Positions 26,505 to 35,963 of a DNA stretch of 47,093 nucleotides are shown here, piece after piece (position 1 is the stretch's first letter; each line of letters begins with the position of its first letter). A program made the position numbers and the translations under genes. Where the stretch lies: the NCBI GenBank assembly GCA_016708345.1, contig JADJFX010000022.1:1-47093 (forward strand). Direction: 5' to 3'. This stretch comes from Candidatus Rhodoferax bjergmarkensis. Lineage in GTDB: Bacteria > Pseudomonadota > Gammaproteobacteria > Burkholderiales > Burkholderiaceae_C. The notes beneath the pieces are model-generated. The model had not been told where the DNA came from. It ran no database searches and worked only from the letters and a program-made list of their open reading frames with translations.

Positions 26505-26519
26505 ACCGAGTTTCAAACC

Positions 26520-27934
26520 ATGCGTTCATTCGAGTCCCTGCTGCAGGCCCTGCGCGCCACCGTGGGCGTGGCCAACGTGCTAACCGAGGGCGACTTGTGC
26601 GCTTGGGAGCAGGACTGGCGCAAGCGAGAGCGCGGCAAGGCTCTGGCCGTGGTGCGCCCGGCCAGCACGTTGGAGGTGGCAGAGGTGGTCAAGGCCTGCG
26701 CGCTGGCCGGGGTCAGCATCGTGCCCCAAGGTGGCAACACCGGCATGGTGGTGGGTTCCACGCCCGATGCCAGCGGCACCCAGGTGGTTCTGAGCCTGCA
26801 GCGCATGAACCAGGTGCGCGTGCTAGACGAAGCCAACCTGACCATCACGGTGGAAGCAGGCTGCGTGCTGCAAACAGTTCAGGACACCTGCGAAAAAGCC
26901 GGTTTTTTATTCCCCTTGAGCCGGCCTCAGAAGGTACCTGCACCATTGGCGGCAACCCGGGCACCAACGCGGGTGGCACCCAGGTGGTGCGCTACGGCAA
27001 CACGCGCGAACTGTGCCTGGGGCTTGAGGTGGTCACCGCGCAAGGAGATATCTGGAACGGCCTGTCGGGCCTGCGCAAGGACAACACTGGCTACGACCTG
27101 CGCCACTTGTTCATTGGCTCCGAGGGCACTCTAGGCGTCATCACCGCCGCTACCATGCGCCTGTACCCCATGCCTGCGGCCCAGCTCACATCCTTTGCCG
27201 CGCTGCCCTCACTGGAGGCCGCCGTGGCTTTGCTGGGCCTGGCCCACCGTTTTTTGAATGCGGGCCTCACAGGTTTTGAAGTGATGGGCCAGTTTGCACT
27301 GACCCTGGTGGTCAAGCATTTCCCCCTGCAAGGGGTTCCGTTTTATCAGGAAGCTCCTTATTGTGTGGTGTTGGAAAACTCCAACCATGCGTCCCTGGCC
27401 CATGCCAGAGTGCAATTCGAGCAGTTGCTGGAGGCCGCCATAGAACAAGGTTGTGTGCTGAACGCGGTGGTGGCCGAGAGCTTGGCGCAGGCCAAGGCAT
27501 TGTGGAATATTCGCGAGAGCATTCCGCTGGCGCAGGCGCGCGAGGGTTTGAACATCAAGCATGACATTTCTATTGCTGTCTCACGCATTCCCGAGTTTGT
27601 GCTCACCGCCGATGCGCTGGTGGAGCACGCGTTTCCCGGCGCACGGCTGGTCAACTACGGGCATTTGGGCGACGGCAACCTGCACTACAACGTACAGGCC
27701 CCGCACGGCACCGATGCCGAGGCTTTTTTAACCGTGCACGAAGCGGCTATCAACACCTTGGTTTATGACTGCGTGCAGCAGTTTGGCGGCTCCATCTCGG
27801 CCGAACACGGTATTGGCAGCCTCAAGCGTGACAAACTGGCGCATTACAAGTCCCCCGTTGCGCTGCAAATGATGCGCGCCATCAAAACCGCGCTGGACCC
27901 GCACAATGTGATGAATCCGGGGCGGGTTTTGTGA
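26520..27934 (+). CDS. FAD-linked oxidase, D-2-hydroxyacid dehydrogenase (GlcD/DLD family), one frameshift
   Basis: About 471 aa. FAD-binding PCMH domain: VVRPASTLEVAEVVKACALA, IVPQGGNTGMVVGSTPDASG, and after a one-base break near 26920 SEGTCTIGGNPGTNAGGTQV and LRHLFIGSEGTLGVITAATM. C-terminal domain: LVNYGHLGDGNLHYNVQAP and GGSISAEHGIGSLKRDKLAH (the catalytic HG-DGN-H and EHG motifs). The family oxidises D-lactate, glycolate or D-2-hydroxyglutarate; the substrate cannot be told. The break separates FLFPL and SEGT in a core motif, so error is likely. Confidence 0.9.
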
Positions 27935-28007
27935 ACGCGCTGGGGCAGACTTCAGCGCATCCTTCTACCTTCTAAAATCCGTTCCCCGCACCCGCACCTT
28001 GCACACC

Positions 28008-28853
28008 ATGTCCACGCCCGTCCCCGCACACCCCATCCGCAGCCAATACGAAGACTTCATGCGTCACGTGCACACGCAGGGCGTGTTCAAAGCCGACCGC
28101 ACTGGCACCGGCACCACCAGCGTGTTCGGCTACCAGATGCGCTTTGACCTGAACGAAGGCTTTCCGCTGGTGACCACCAAAAAGGTTCATCTGCGCAGCA
28201 TCATTCAGGAATTACTCTGGTTTTTGACCGGCTCATCCAACAACAACTGGCTCAAAGAGCGTGGCGTCTCCATTTGGGACGAATGGGCCAAGCCCGATGG
28301 CGACCTGGGGCCGGTCTACGGCGTGCAATGGCGCAGCTGGCCCACAACCGACGGTGGTCACATCGACCAGATCGCCCAGGTGCTCCAGACCCTCAAAACC
28401 AACCCCGATTCGCGCCGCATCATCGTAAGCGCCTGGAACGTGGCCGATCTGGACAAAATGGCGCTGATGCCCTGCCACGCGTTTTTTCAGTTCTACGTAG
28501 CGCCCAGTGATACGCCAAGTGGCAAGGGCCGCCTGTCCTGCCAGCTCTACCAGCGCAGTGCCGACATCTTCCTGGGCGTGCCCTTCAACATTGCCAGCTA
28601 CGCCCTGCTGACCCACATGGTGGCGCAGCAGTGTGACCTGGACGTGGGTGACTTCATCTGGACGGGAGGTGACTGCCATATCTACAGCAACCACCAGGAA
28701 CAGGTGGCGCTGCAACTGAGCCGCGCGCCGCTGGCCTACCCAACCTTGCACATCAAACGCCGCCCCGAGTCGATTTTTGACTACCAGTTTGACGACTTCG
28801 AGGTGCAAAACTACCAGTGTCACGAGGCCATCAAGGCCCCGGTGGCTGTTTGA
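28008..28853 (+). CDS. thyA: Thymidylate synthase
   Basis: 281 aa. Makes dTMP from dUMP with methylene-tetrahydrofolate. Signatures: DRTGTGTTSVFGYQMRFDL, GFPLVTTKKVHLRSIIQELL, catalytic Cys in ALMPCHAFFQFYV, RRIIVSAWNVADLDKMALMP, LYQRSADIFLGVPFNIASYA and DCHIYSNHQEQV. The start is ATG 28008. folA follows after 8 nt, the usual pairing since ThyA produces dihydrofolate which FolA recycles. An insertion near residue 125 (PTTDGGHIDQ) is common in this family. Confidence 0.97.
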   Translation: MSTPVPAHPIRSQYEDFMRHVHTQGVFKADRTGTGTTSVFGYQMRFDLNEGFPLVTTKKVHLRSIIQELLWFLTGSSNNNWLKERGVSIWDEWAKPDGDLGPVYGVQWRSWPTTDGGHIDQIAQVLQTLKTNPDSRRIIVSAWNVADLDKMALMPCHAFFQFYVAPSDTPSGKGRLSCQLYQRSADIFLGVPFNIASYALLTHMVAQQCDLDVGDFIWTGGDCHIYSNHQEQVALQLSRAPLAYPTLHIKRRPESIFDYQFDDFEVQNYQCHEAIKAPVAV

Positions 28854-28861
28854 TTGACCCT

Positions 28862-29362
28862 ATGCAGTTGCATCTGATTCTCGCCCGCGCCGCCAATGGC
28901 GTGATTGGCAACAACGGCACTCTGCCCTGGCATCTGCCCGAAGACCTGGCGCATTTCAAGCGCACCACGCTGGGTTGCCCGGTCATCATGGGGCGCAAAA
29001 CCTGGGACTCGCTGCCGCCCAAGTTTCGGCCACTGCCAGGGCGCATCAATGTGGTAGTGACCCGGCAGGAAAGATGGAGTCAAAACGGTGCCTTGCGCGC
29101 ACAGAATCTGCGTGACGCGCTATTGATTTGTGAGCAAATACAGCCTGCCGTAGAGCATGTCTGGGTGATTGGCGGCGCGCAAATGTATGAAGAGGCCCTG
29201 CCGCTGGCCAGCACGGCGGTCATCACCGAGATCGATGCAACCTTTGAAGGTGACGCCTTTGCCCCCACCTTCGGCCCGCACTGGCAAGAGACGGCGCGTG
29301 AAGCGCACGTGGCGTCAAACGGCCTTAACTACAGTTTTGTCACATTGACCCATCATCATTAA
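28862..29362 (+). CDS. folA: Dihydrofolate reductase
   Basis: 166 aa. Reduces dihydrofolate with NADPH. MQLHLILARAANGVIGNNGT, LPWHLPEDLAHFKRTTLGCP, VIMGRKTWDSLP and LPGRINVVVTRQ are canonical, with HVWVIGGAQMYEEALPLAST later. The start at 28862 is 8 nt after thyA. A degenerate copy of the dispersed repeat overlaps the middle of the gene (29082-29135). Confidence 0.97.
   Translation: MQLHLILARAANGVIGNNGTLPWHLPEDLAHFKRTTLGCPVIMGRKTWDSLPPKFRPLPGRINVVVTRQERWSQNGALRAQNLRDALLICEQIQPAVEHVWVIGGAQMYEEALPLASTAVITEIDATFEGDAFAPTFGPHWQETAREAHVASNGLNYSFVTLTHHH
29082..29135 (-). repeat. Probable copy of the dispersed repeat in folA
   Basis: Minus strand CACAAATCAATAGCGCGTCA then CGCAGATTCTGTGCGCGCAA and GGC resembles the miaA copy (ATAGCTGCT-x3-GCAGATTC, then TGCGC and GGC). 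Moderate match. Confidence 0.4.
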
Positions 29363-29388
29363 ATAAACCCATTTCAGGAGTTAGAACC

Positions 29389-29988
29389 ATGTCAGGACAC
29401 GGATTTCACGTACACGGCCCGCACGACCACGAGCTGGAGCACGCCCAGCAAGGTGGCCACGGTGGCCATGGCGACCACGGCAGTGGCGGCATGATCAACC
29501 AGATTGCCATGTTCACCGCCATCATTGCCACCGTGGGTGCCGTTTTTGGCTACATGGGCGGTGCCACCCAGGCCAATGCCGGGCTTTACAAGAACAACGC
29601 CGCCATCAAAAAGACCGAAGCCTCCAACCAGTGGAACTATTTCCAGTCCAAAAGCACCAAACAATCACTGGCCGAGCTGGCCCGCGACCTCGCACCTGAC
29701 GACAAGAAGGCAACTTACCAATCCAAGGTGGATCGTTACGAGAAGGAGAAAGGCGAAATCAAGGTTATTGCCGACAAGCTCGAAGCCGACGCCACCCAGT
29801 GGGACAAGCAAAGCGACGAGCAAATGCACCAGCACCACCGCTGGGCCCAGTCCACTACGGTGCTGCAGGTTTCCATCGCACTGGCGGCGATTGCCTTGCT
29901 GACCAAAAAGAAGTGGCTGGAGTACGCCATGTTTGCCGCCGGGGCGGTCGGCCTCGTAGTGGGCGGCTTGGCTGCGCTCCATATTTAG
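29389..29988 (+). CDS. DUF4337 membrane protein
   Basis: 199 aa. A His/Gly-rich start (GFHVHGPHDHELEHAQQGGH) is followed by membrane helix INQIAMFTAIIATVGAVFGY, a conserved charged block (NNAAIKKTEASNQWNYFQSK, SLAELARDLAPDD) and two C-terminal helices (VLQVSIALAAIALLTKK, YAMFAAGAVGLVVGGLAALH). This is the DUF4337 pattern. The His-rich N-terminus might bind metal. Function unknown. Preceded by a good ribosome site, AGGAG at 29375-29380. An inverted-repeat element starts at its stop codon. Confidence 0.88.
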   Translation: MSGHGFHVHGPHDHELEHAQQGGHGGHGDHGSGGMINQIAMFTAIIATVGAVFGYMGGATQANAGLYKNNAAIKKTEASNQWNYFQSKSTKQSLAELARDLAPDDKKATYQSKVDRYEKEKGEIKVIADKLEADATQWDKQSDEQMHQHHRWAQSTTVLQVSIALAAIALLTKKKWLEYAMFAAGAVGLVVGGLAALHI

Positions 29989-30149
29989 GGGATGCAGAAA
30001 TTACAAATATCGCATTTCTGGCGGCACTGGCGGGTTCATTGCGTCGTTGCATTCCGTTCGTTTAGCTGGCTAAACTTCGCGTCTTGCGCCTAGCACTGAA
30101 TCCCGCCAGCATTCGACTTAAACGTTACATTTGCAATTTCTGCATCCCT
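29987..30149. repeat. 162-bp inverted-repeat (MITE-like) element, copy 2
   Basis: Ends AGGGGATGCAGAAATTACAA and, on the other strand, AGGGATGCAGAAATTGCAAA. The centre has TTTAGCTGGCTAAA, matching the position of TTTGGCTAGCCAAA in copy 1 with paired changes. The stem-flanking GGCGGCACTGGCGGGTTCAT and CGCCTAGCACTGAATCCCGCC parts are shared. It begins inside the DUF4337 stop codon. Confidence 0.8.
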
Positions 30150-30188
30150 AGATTGGAGATCGTTACGTTTTTGTGAGTAGGTAACAAA

Positions 30189-30222
30189 AAAACCCAAGTA
30201 AATTAATCACTTGGGGTTTTTT
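30189..30222. terminator. Bidirectional rho-independent terminator
   Basis: AAACCCAAGT, loop, ACTTGGGGTTTTTT: a stem with T runs on both strands between the convergent DUF4337/element and icd. It would end icd on the minus strand and read-through from the plus side. Confidence 0.8.
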
Positions 30223-30253
30223 GTTGTTGGCCAATAGCGGCCTTTGTACGCTA

Positions 30254-31513
30254 TTACATATTGTCAATCATCACTTGACCAAACCCTGAGCAACTGACTT
30301 GGGTCGCACCCTCCATCAAACGGGCAAAGTCGTAGGTGACTTTCTTGCTGTTGATGGATTTTTTCATGGAGCTGATGATCAAATCAGCGGCTTCTGTCCA
30401 GCCCATATGACGCAGCATCATTTCGGCCGACAGGATTTCAGAACCAGGGTTGACATAGTCCTTGCCAGCATACTTGGGCGCTGTGCCATGGGTGGCTTCG
30501 AAGCAGGCCACGGAGTCGGACAGATTGGCACCGGGGGCAATGCCAATGCCGCCCACTTGGGCTGCCAGGGCATCGGAAATGTAATCTCCGTTGAGGTTCA
30601 AGGTGGCAATCACACTGTATTCGGCAGGACGCAACAGAATTTGCTGCAGGAACGCGTCGGCAATGCTGTCTTTGACGGTGATCTCTTTGCCCGTTTTTGG
30701 GTTCTTGAATTTGCACCATGGGCCGCCGTCGATCAACTCGGCACCAAATTCTTTTTGTGCCAGCGCATAGGCCCAGTCACGGAAGCCACCTTCGGTGTAC
30801 TTCATGATGTTGCCTTTGTGGACGATGGTCACACTGGGCTTGTCATTGTCAATGGCATATTGAATCGCCTTGCGCACCAGACGCTCGGTGCCCTCACGCG
30901 ACACGGGCTTGATGCCGATGCCGGAGGTGTTGGGGAAACGGATTTTTTTGACACCCATTTCATCTTGCAGGAACTTGATGAGCTTTTTGGCCTTGTCAGA
31001 CTCGGCCTCGAACTCGATGCCTGCATAAATGTCTTCCGAGTTTTCACGGAAGATCACCATATTGGTTTTGTGCGGTTCTTTCACGGGGCTGGGTACGCCA
31101 TCAAAGTATTGAATCGGACGCAAGCAAACATACAGGTCAAGCTCCTGGCGCAGTGCTACGTTCAAGGAACGAATGCCACCGCCCACAGGCGTTGTAAGCG
31201 GTCCTTTCACCGACACCACGTATTCACGAAGGGCTTGCAGCGTTTCTTCGGGCAGCCACACATCGGGGCCATAGACTTTGGTGGATTTCTCACCGGCATA
31301 GACCTCCATCCAGTGAATTTTTTTCTTGCCTGCATAGGCTTTTGCCACCGCAGCATCAACCACCTTGAGCATCACGGGCGTGATATCAAAACCCGTACCG
31401 TCACCTTCGATAAACGGGATAACCGGCTGATCAGGCACGTTCAATGACATGTCGGCGTTGACGGTGATTTTTTCACCTTCTGAAGGTACTTTGATGTGCT
31501 GATACTTAGACAT
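30254..31513 (-). CDS. icd: NADP-dependent isocitrate dehydrogenase
   Basis: 419 aa from ATG 31513 (MSKYQHIKVPSEGEKITVNA). Oxidative decarboxylation of isocitrate in the citric acid cycle. Signatures: IPFIEGDGTGFDITPVMLKV, RQELDLYVCLRPIQYFDGVP, FRENSEDIYAGIEFEA, VTIVHKGNIMKYTEGGFRDW, SVIATLNLNGDYISDALAAQ, GIGIAPGANLSDSVACFEAT and HGTAPKYAGKDYVNPGSEIL. NADP-type by similarity to the E. coli enzyme. The longer open frame upstream to 31690 is not coding by appearance. A terminator lies downstream. Confidence 0.96.
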   Translation of the reverse strand: MSKYQHIKVPSEGEKITVNADMSLNVPDQPVIPFIEGDGTGFDITPVMLKVVDAAVAKAYAGKKKIHWMEVYAGEKSTKVYGPDVWLPEETLQALREYVVSVKGPLTTPVGGGIRSLNVALRQELDLYVCLRPIQYFDGVPSPVKEPHKTNMVIFRENSEDIYAGIEFEAESDKAKKLIKFLQDEMGVKKIRFPNTSGIGIKPVSREGTERLVRKAIQYAIDNDKPSVTIVHKGNIMKYTEGGFRDWAYALAQKEFGAELIDGGPWCKFKNPKTGKEITVKDSIADAFLQQILLRPAEYSVIATLNLNGDYISDALAAQVGGIGIAPGANLSDSVACFEATHGTAPKYAGKDYVNPGSEILSAEMMLRHMGWTEAADLIISSMKKSINSKKVTYDFARLMEGATQVSCSGFGQVMIDNM

Positions 31514-31790
31514 TGCGATAAGTCTCCGTTGATGGGGCAATTGCGGGAAGTTATTTGCTGGAACCACCCGAAAACCGCTTTGACAGGCAGGTTTGAAGGC
31601 GTTTTTCGATTCTAGTCCCAAAAAATTGCTGATTCCTTTCGCCCAATGCCACCCAATGCCAATGTCCCACTGTTGAGTGGCGAGCTTCAACGTGATGGGG
31701 GAATTAAAAACGACGGTTCAGTTCGCCACTTTGGCCTACATTTTTTAAGATGCTTTCATTTTGGGTGCAGAGTTGCATCAAAATCGACGC

Positions 31791-32242
31791 ATGAAATATT
31801 TTTCAATCAGCTTATTCGGATTGGCGCGCTACTGAGCAGTGTCTGCCTTGCACAAAATGCCCCCCAAATGAATTTGGCACGGGTCAAACTTTCGGCGGGT
31901 ATGCACCTGATCGACGCCCAAGTAGCTGCAACCCCGAGTCAACGCGAGATCGGATTGATGTTTCGCAAAGAAATGCGTCCTTCGGAAGGGATGCTTTTTG
32001 TCTTTGACGAAGCGGCGCAGCAATGTTTCTGGATGAAAAACACGCTGCTGCCATTGACTGCAGCCTTTGTGGCGGATGACGGAACCATCGTCAATCTGGC
32101 AGACATGAAGCCGCAAAGCACGGACTCGCACTGCTCGGCAAAACCGGTTCGCTTTGTGCTTGAGATGAACCAAGGCTGGTTCGCCAAGAAAGGGCTGAAG
32201 GCCGGATTCAAACTTGGTGGTGAGTTATTTAACCCCAATTGA
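31791..32242 (+). CDS. DUF192 secreted protein, frameshift in signal peptide
   Basis: It begins MKYFSISLFG at 31791; a one-base error in the T-rich start (near 31800-31825) shifts to RIGALLSSVCLAQNAPQMNL, which completes a signal peptide. The mature domain is DUF192: GMHLIDAQVAATPSQREIGL, MFRKEMRPSEGMLFVFDEAA and FWMKNTLLPLTAAFVADDGT. About 150 aa. Function unknown; the family is small, extracytoplasmic. The 277 bases upstream to icd contain no gene I can support. Confidence 0.85.
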
Positions 32243-32320
32243 CGCGTTATTCTTCACCACAGCCTATGCGCTGACCATCACGGTGAATTCGCAGAAAAGC
32301 AGCACGATTTACTCCTTATT

Positions 32321-33583
32321 TCATAGCGCCTTGCGCAGATTCATAGACAGCCAGCGGCTGTTTTGCCATAAATTCTGGGTTGGATCTTCATAACTCAGCA
32401 ACAACCCGTTGATCAGCGGTGCCAGCAAGGTGGTGTCGGGGTCGGCCACCAGCACGTAGCGGGCGGTCTCGCCGGGCAGGGCCTCGTCCAATCGGCCGAT
32501 CCAGTCCAGCTCGCACAGGGTTTCCAGCACCGGGTCGAGCTGCAATTCATCCACCCGCAGCAGCAAGGAGATCTGCGCAATCGTCAAACCCTTGGCCACT
32601 GTGGAGCGCACCCGTTCAAGCTGTTGCAGGGTTTCCAGTGCCAGCTGAAACTGTTGTCCATGCGACTTGGGCCGTTTCACCACGCCGGAAAGAAGGCTGG
32701 GTAGATAAGCCGTCATGACCGCACCCAGCAAAACAATCACCCAAGCCACGTAAATCCAGACCAGAAGAATGGGCACGGTGGCAAAAGCGCCGTACACCAT
32801 CGAGTAGGTGGGCACTTTGCTGACATACAGGGTGAGCAGTTTCTTGGCAACCTCAAAGCAGGTGGAGACAAAAAGTCCCCCCACCCATGCATGCCCCCAT
32901 TTCACCTGCATATTGGGCACATAGTGGTACATGGCCGCCATGCCACCGGCCATCATGACGTACTGCAGCACTTCCAGCAGCAGTTGCACCCCGCCAGGAA
33001 TCACCCCCACAACCCCTTTGGAGGCCGAAATGGCATAAGACGTCATAGACAGGCTGATGGCCAGCAGCAGCGGCCCCAAAGTCATGCCAGCCCAGTACAC
33101 CAGCAAACGCTGCCCCAGCGGGCGAGACTTTCGCACGCGCCAGATGCTGTTGAGCGTGTGGTCAATGGTCAGAATCAGGGCCAGCGCGGACACCATCAAC
33201 AGGGCCACACCAACTCCCCCCAGCTTGCTGGCCTGCCCGGCAAACTGGTTGAGGTAGTCCAGCACTTGGCGGGCAATGTTGTCGGGAATCAGGCTTTCGA
33301 TCAGCCACTTTTGCAAGACGCCCTGAAACTTGGCAAACATCGGAAACGCTGTGAAAACGGCCAGCGCCACGGTGATGAAGGGCACCAGGGCGATAGTGGT
33401 GGTAAAGGTCAGGCTGCTGGCCGTCAGGCCCAGTCGATCCTCCCGAAAGCGTTCGCGCAGGGTCAGCGCGGCATTCTTCCAGGGAAAGTTCAACACGCTG
33501 GTGAACAGCGAGGCCAGGCGCGTGGTCCAGGTCTGGGGCGCGATAAATGGTGGGGTGACAGGCAGGTGCGAAGGCAAACTCAT
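32321..33583 (-). CDS. YihY/BrkB-family inner-membrane protein
   Basis: 420 aa with about six membrane helices: ASSLTFTTTIALVPFITVAL, GVGVALLMVSALALILTIDH, LLVYWAGMTLGPLLLAISLS, VLQYVMMAGGMAAMYHYVPN, YGAFATVPILLVWIYVAWVI. Motifs FTTTIALVPF, WRVRKSRPLGQRLLVYWAG and YGAFATVPILLVW are diagnostic. Once called RNase BN, the family is now considered an envelope protein of unknown function. The C-terminal part (ETLQQLERVRSTVAKGLTIA) is soluble. Confidence 0.93.
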   Translation of the reverse strand: MSLPSHLPVTPPFIAPQTWTTRLASLFTSVLNFPWKNAALTLRERFREDRLGLTASSLTFTTTIALVPFITVALAVFTAFPMFAKFQGVLQKWLIESLIPDNIARQVLDYLNQFAGQASKLGGVGVALLMVSALALILTIDHTLNSIWRVRKSRPLGQRLLVYWAGMTLGPLLLAISLSMTSYAISASKGVVGVIPGGVQLLLEVLQYVMMAGGMAAMYHYVPNMQVKWGHAWVGGLFVSTCFEVAKKLLTLYVSKVPTYSMVYGAFATVPILLVWIYVAWVIVLLGAVMTAYLPSLLSGVVKRPKSHGQQFQLALETLQQLERVRSTVAKGLTIAQISLLLRVDELQLDPVLETLCELDWIGRLDEALPGETARYVLVADPDTTLLAPLINGLLLSYEDPTQNLWQNSRWLSMNLRKAL

Positions 33584-33757
33584 GGCCGCTATGATGCCAC
33601 TTCATCCAAAATGTCCAACTTTGACCGCTAACTTTAAGCGCTGGCCGCGCCTGTATTGCCATTTAACAAGCATGGCCGGGGGTTTTCCTAGGATCAGATA
33701 GACTATAAAAGACCCTGTCCCCGCCTCACGGACAACACATTTCAGAAAGTTATTGCT

Positions 33758-34990
33758 ATGACCTCCTTTACCAAAGAGCAGTTTGACAGCCGTGAAATCA
33801 TCTTTCATTCTGGTGAGCCGGGTGCTTGCGCTTATGTGATTGAGGAGGGCTGTGTTGAAGTGCTGCGCGGCGAGGGTGACGAACAGCGCCGGATTGTGGT
33901 TCTGGCACAGGGTGCCATGTTCGGTGAAGTGGCCTTGCTTGATCGACAGCCCCGAACGGCCACGGTGCGAACCTTGGTACCCACGCGGCTGATCCGTATT
34001 GACCGCAACCACGTGGAAGAGTTGTTGTTGCGTTCTGACCCGGTCATTCAGTTCCTGCTGCGTCAACTGCTGGTGCGGTTTCGCAATGCCAACGGGGTTG
34101 CAGTGGAGCAAGACGCTGACAGCGAGCGCATCCCTGATCGACGGCAAAATGATGTTTCGGTCGGCGACCTCCACGCGACAGCATTGCGCACGCTCACCTT
34201 GGCGCAGGATCTGTCCAACGCCATTGAGAAGAACCAGCTCGAACTGTTTTACCAGCCCTTGATTGCATTGAAGGATTTGTCCCTGATAGGTTATGAGTCC
34301 TTGATCCGCTGGCGTCACCCCAGCATGGGCTTGGTCAGCCCCATGGAATTCATTCCCCTGGCGGAAAAAACAGGACTGATTCATCGCATTGGTCAATGGG
34401 TATTGCAGCGCTCTGCGGCCGATTGGTCTGAGCTGCGCGCCCACTGCCGACACGATGGTGCGCAACCACCCTTTATGAGTGTCAATTTGTCCGCGCCCGA
34501 GTTGAGCGGGGAGGGTATTGTGGACGCTATTGAAACCTGCATAGCGCACCATGGCATGCGTGCCAGTGAACTGCGCATTGAATTGACGGAAACCATCGTC
34601 ATCAACAATATTGAGGGGGTGTCCAACGCCCTGAACCGGCTTCGTGCCGGGGGAATTGGCATTGCCTTGGATGACTTTGGAACCGGTTATGCAGGGTTGG
34701 ACTATCTGCAGACGCTGCCGTTCTCCTGTATCAAGATCGACAAGGCTTTTGTGCAGCAAATGAACAGCTCAGAGCGCAGCTTTCACATTGTCAAAGCTGC
34801 GCTGGAATTGGCCAGCACACTCGGACTGACCACGGTTGCCGAGGGGATTGAGGATGCCGGTATTGGCCGCACTCTGGCTGCCATGGGCTGCACCTTTGCG
34901 CAAGGCTACCACTACGCCAAGCCTATGCCCAAGCACGAGATAGCGCTCTGGTTTGAGCGCTATCGCCAAACCGATGCCCACGCCGCCTGA
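33758..34990 (+). CDS. Cyclic nucleotide-binding/EAL c-di-GMP phosphodiesterase
   Basis: 410 aa. Residues 1-120 form a cNMP-binding domain: IIFHSGEPGACAYVIEEGCV and MFGEVALLDRQPRTATVRTL with the phosphate-cassette Arg. The EAL domain follows: LELFYQPLIALKDLSLIGYE with SLIRW (E-S-L instead of E-A-L), MSVNLSAPEL, IELTETIVINNI, IALDDFGTGYAGLDYL, CIKIDKAFV and VAEGIED. All metal-ligand positions appear kept, so hydrolysis of c-di-GMP is likely, gated by cAMP or cGMP. Soluble, no signal peptide. Confidence 0.92.
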   Translation: MTSFTKEQFDSREIIFHSGEPGACAYVIEEGCVEVLRGEGDEQRRIVVLAQGAMFGEVALLDRQPRTATVRTLVPTRLIRIDRNHVEELLLRSDPVIQFLLRQLLVRFRNANGVAVEQDADSERIPDRRQNDVSVGDLHATALRTLTLAQDLSNAIEKNQLELFYQPLIALKDLSLIGYESLIRWRHPSMGLVSPMEFIPLAEKTGLIHRIGQWVLQRSAADWSELRAHCRHDGAQPPFMSVNLSAPELSGEGIVDAIETCIAHHGMRASELRIELTETIVINNIEGVSNALNRLRAGGIGIALDDFGTGYAGLDYLQTLPFSCIKIDKAFVQQMNSSERSFHIVKAALELASTLGLTTVAEGIEDAGIGRTLAAMGCTFAQGYHYAKPMPKHEIALWFERYRQTDAHAA

Positions 34991-35008
34991 TGTGTCTTGA
35001 GGCTTTGA

Positions 35009-35920
35009 TCAAGCCCGCTGCGATTGCACCATTTTCATGGCCGATGAGATCAGGGCTGACACCTCGGTCATGTTGCTCGGCACGATGAGCGTTGTGGTGG
35101 CATCGGCGGCCACTTTGGAATAGGCTTCCACTGCTTTTTCAGCCACCTTGAGCTGCACCGCATCCGCGCCGCCGGGTTGACGAATGGCGCTGGCAATGCG
35201 TTCAATGGCCTGCGCCGTTGCCTCGGCCACGGCGGTGATGGATTGGGCCTCACCCTGCGCCTTGTTGATAACGGCCTGTTTTTCACCTTCGGAGCGCGCA
35301 ATGAAGGCCTCACGTTCGCCGGTGGCAATGTTGATTTGCTCCTGGCGGCGGCCTTCAGAGGCGGCAATCAGGGCGCGCTTTTCACGCTCGGCGGTAATTT
35401 GCTGCTGCATGGCATGCAAAATTTCCTTCGGCGGGGTCAGATCCTTGATTTCATAGCGCAGTACTTTCACACCCCAATTCAAAGCGGCTTCGTCAATCGC
35501 CTGCACAACCTGTGCGTTGATGATGTCGCGCTCTTCAAAGGTTTTGTCCAGTTCCAGCTTGCCGATAACCGAGCGCAGTGAGGTTTGCGCCAGCTGGGAA
35601 ATGGCCATGATGAAGTTGCTGGAGCCATAGCTGGCGCGCATGGCGTCGGTCACCTGAAAATACAAGATGCCGTCCACTTGCAACTGGGTGTTGTCTTTGG
35701 TGATGCAAACCTGGCTGGCAATGTCGAGCGGAATTTCCTTGAGAATGTGCTTGTAGGCGACCTTGTCCACAAAAGGCATCAGAAAGTTCAAGCCCGGCGT
35801 GAGGGTTCCGTTGTATTTTCCCAGGCGCTCGACCACCCAGGCGTGCTGCTGTGGCACGACTTTGACCGATTGCGAAATGAACACAAAGGCGATGACCAAC
35901 AATATAAAAGCAATTTCCAT
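35009..35920 (-). CDS. SPFH/band-7 membrane protein (paraslipin, QmcA-like)
   Basis: 303 aa from ATG 35920. An N-terminal membrane anchor (EIAFILLVIAFVFISQSVKV) is followed by the SPFH domain: VVERLGKYNGTLTPGLNFLM, LDIASQVCITKDNTQLQVDG and FIMAISQLAQTSLRSVIGKL. A long helical Ala/Glu-rich region follows (GRRQEQINIATGEREAFIA). It forms oligomeric membrane scaffolds. Next to nfeD, with 43 nt between, the common operon pair. Confidence 0.94.
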   Translation of the reverse strand: MEIAFILLVIAFVFISQSVKVVPQQHAWVVERLGKYNGTLTPGLNFLMPFVDKVAYKHILKEIPLDIASQVCITKDNTQLQVDGILYFQVTDAMRASYGSSNFIMAISQLAQTSLRSVIGKLELDKTFEERDIINAQVVQAIDEAALNWGVKVLRYEIKDLTPPKEILHAMQQQITAEREKRALIAASEGRRQEQINIATGEREAFIARSEGEKQAVINKAQGEAQSITAVAEATAQAIERIASAIRQPGGADAVQLKVAEKAVEAYSKVAADATTTLIVPSNMTEVSALISSAMKMVQSQRA

Positions 35921-35963
35921 CAATTTCTCCAGTGAATGCCCACCCTGTGCGGTGAGCGGTTTT

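Noticed and set aside
26192..26900. Plus ORF from 26192 extending the oxidase N-terminus
   Set aside because: The upstream part is DUF2069 in the wrong frame; the true oxidase N-terminus is in the 26520 frame.
30299..31447. 382-codon plus-strand ORF opposite icd
   Set aside because: Shadow of icd, whose minus-strand reading is a full canonical isocitrate dehydrogenase.
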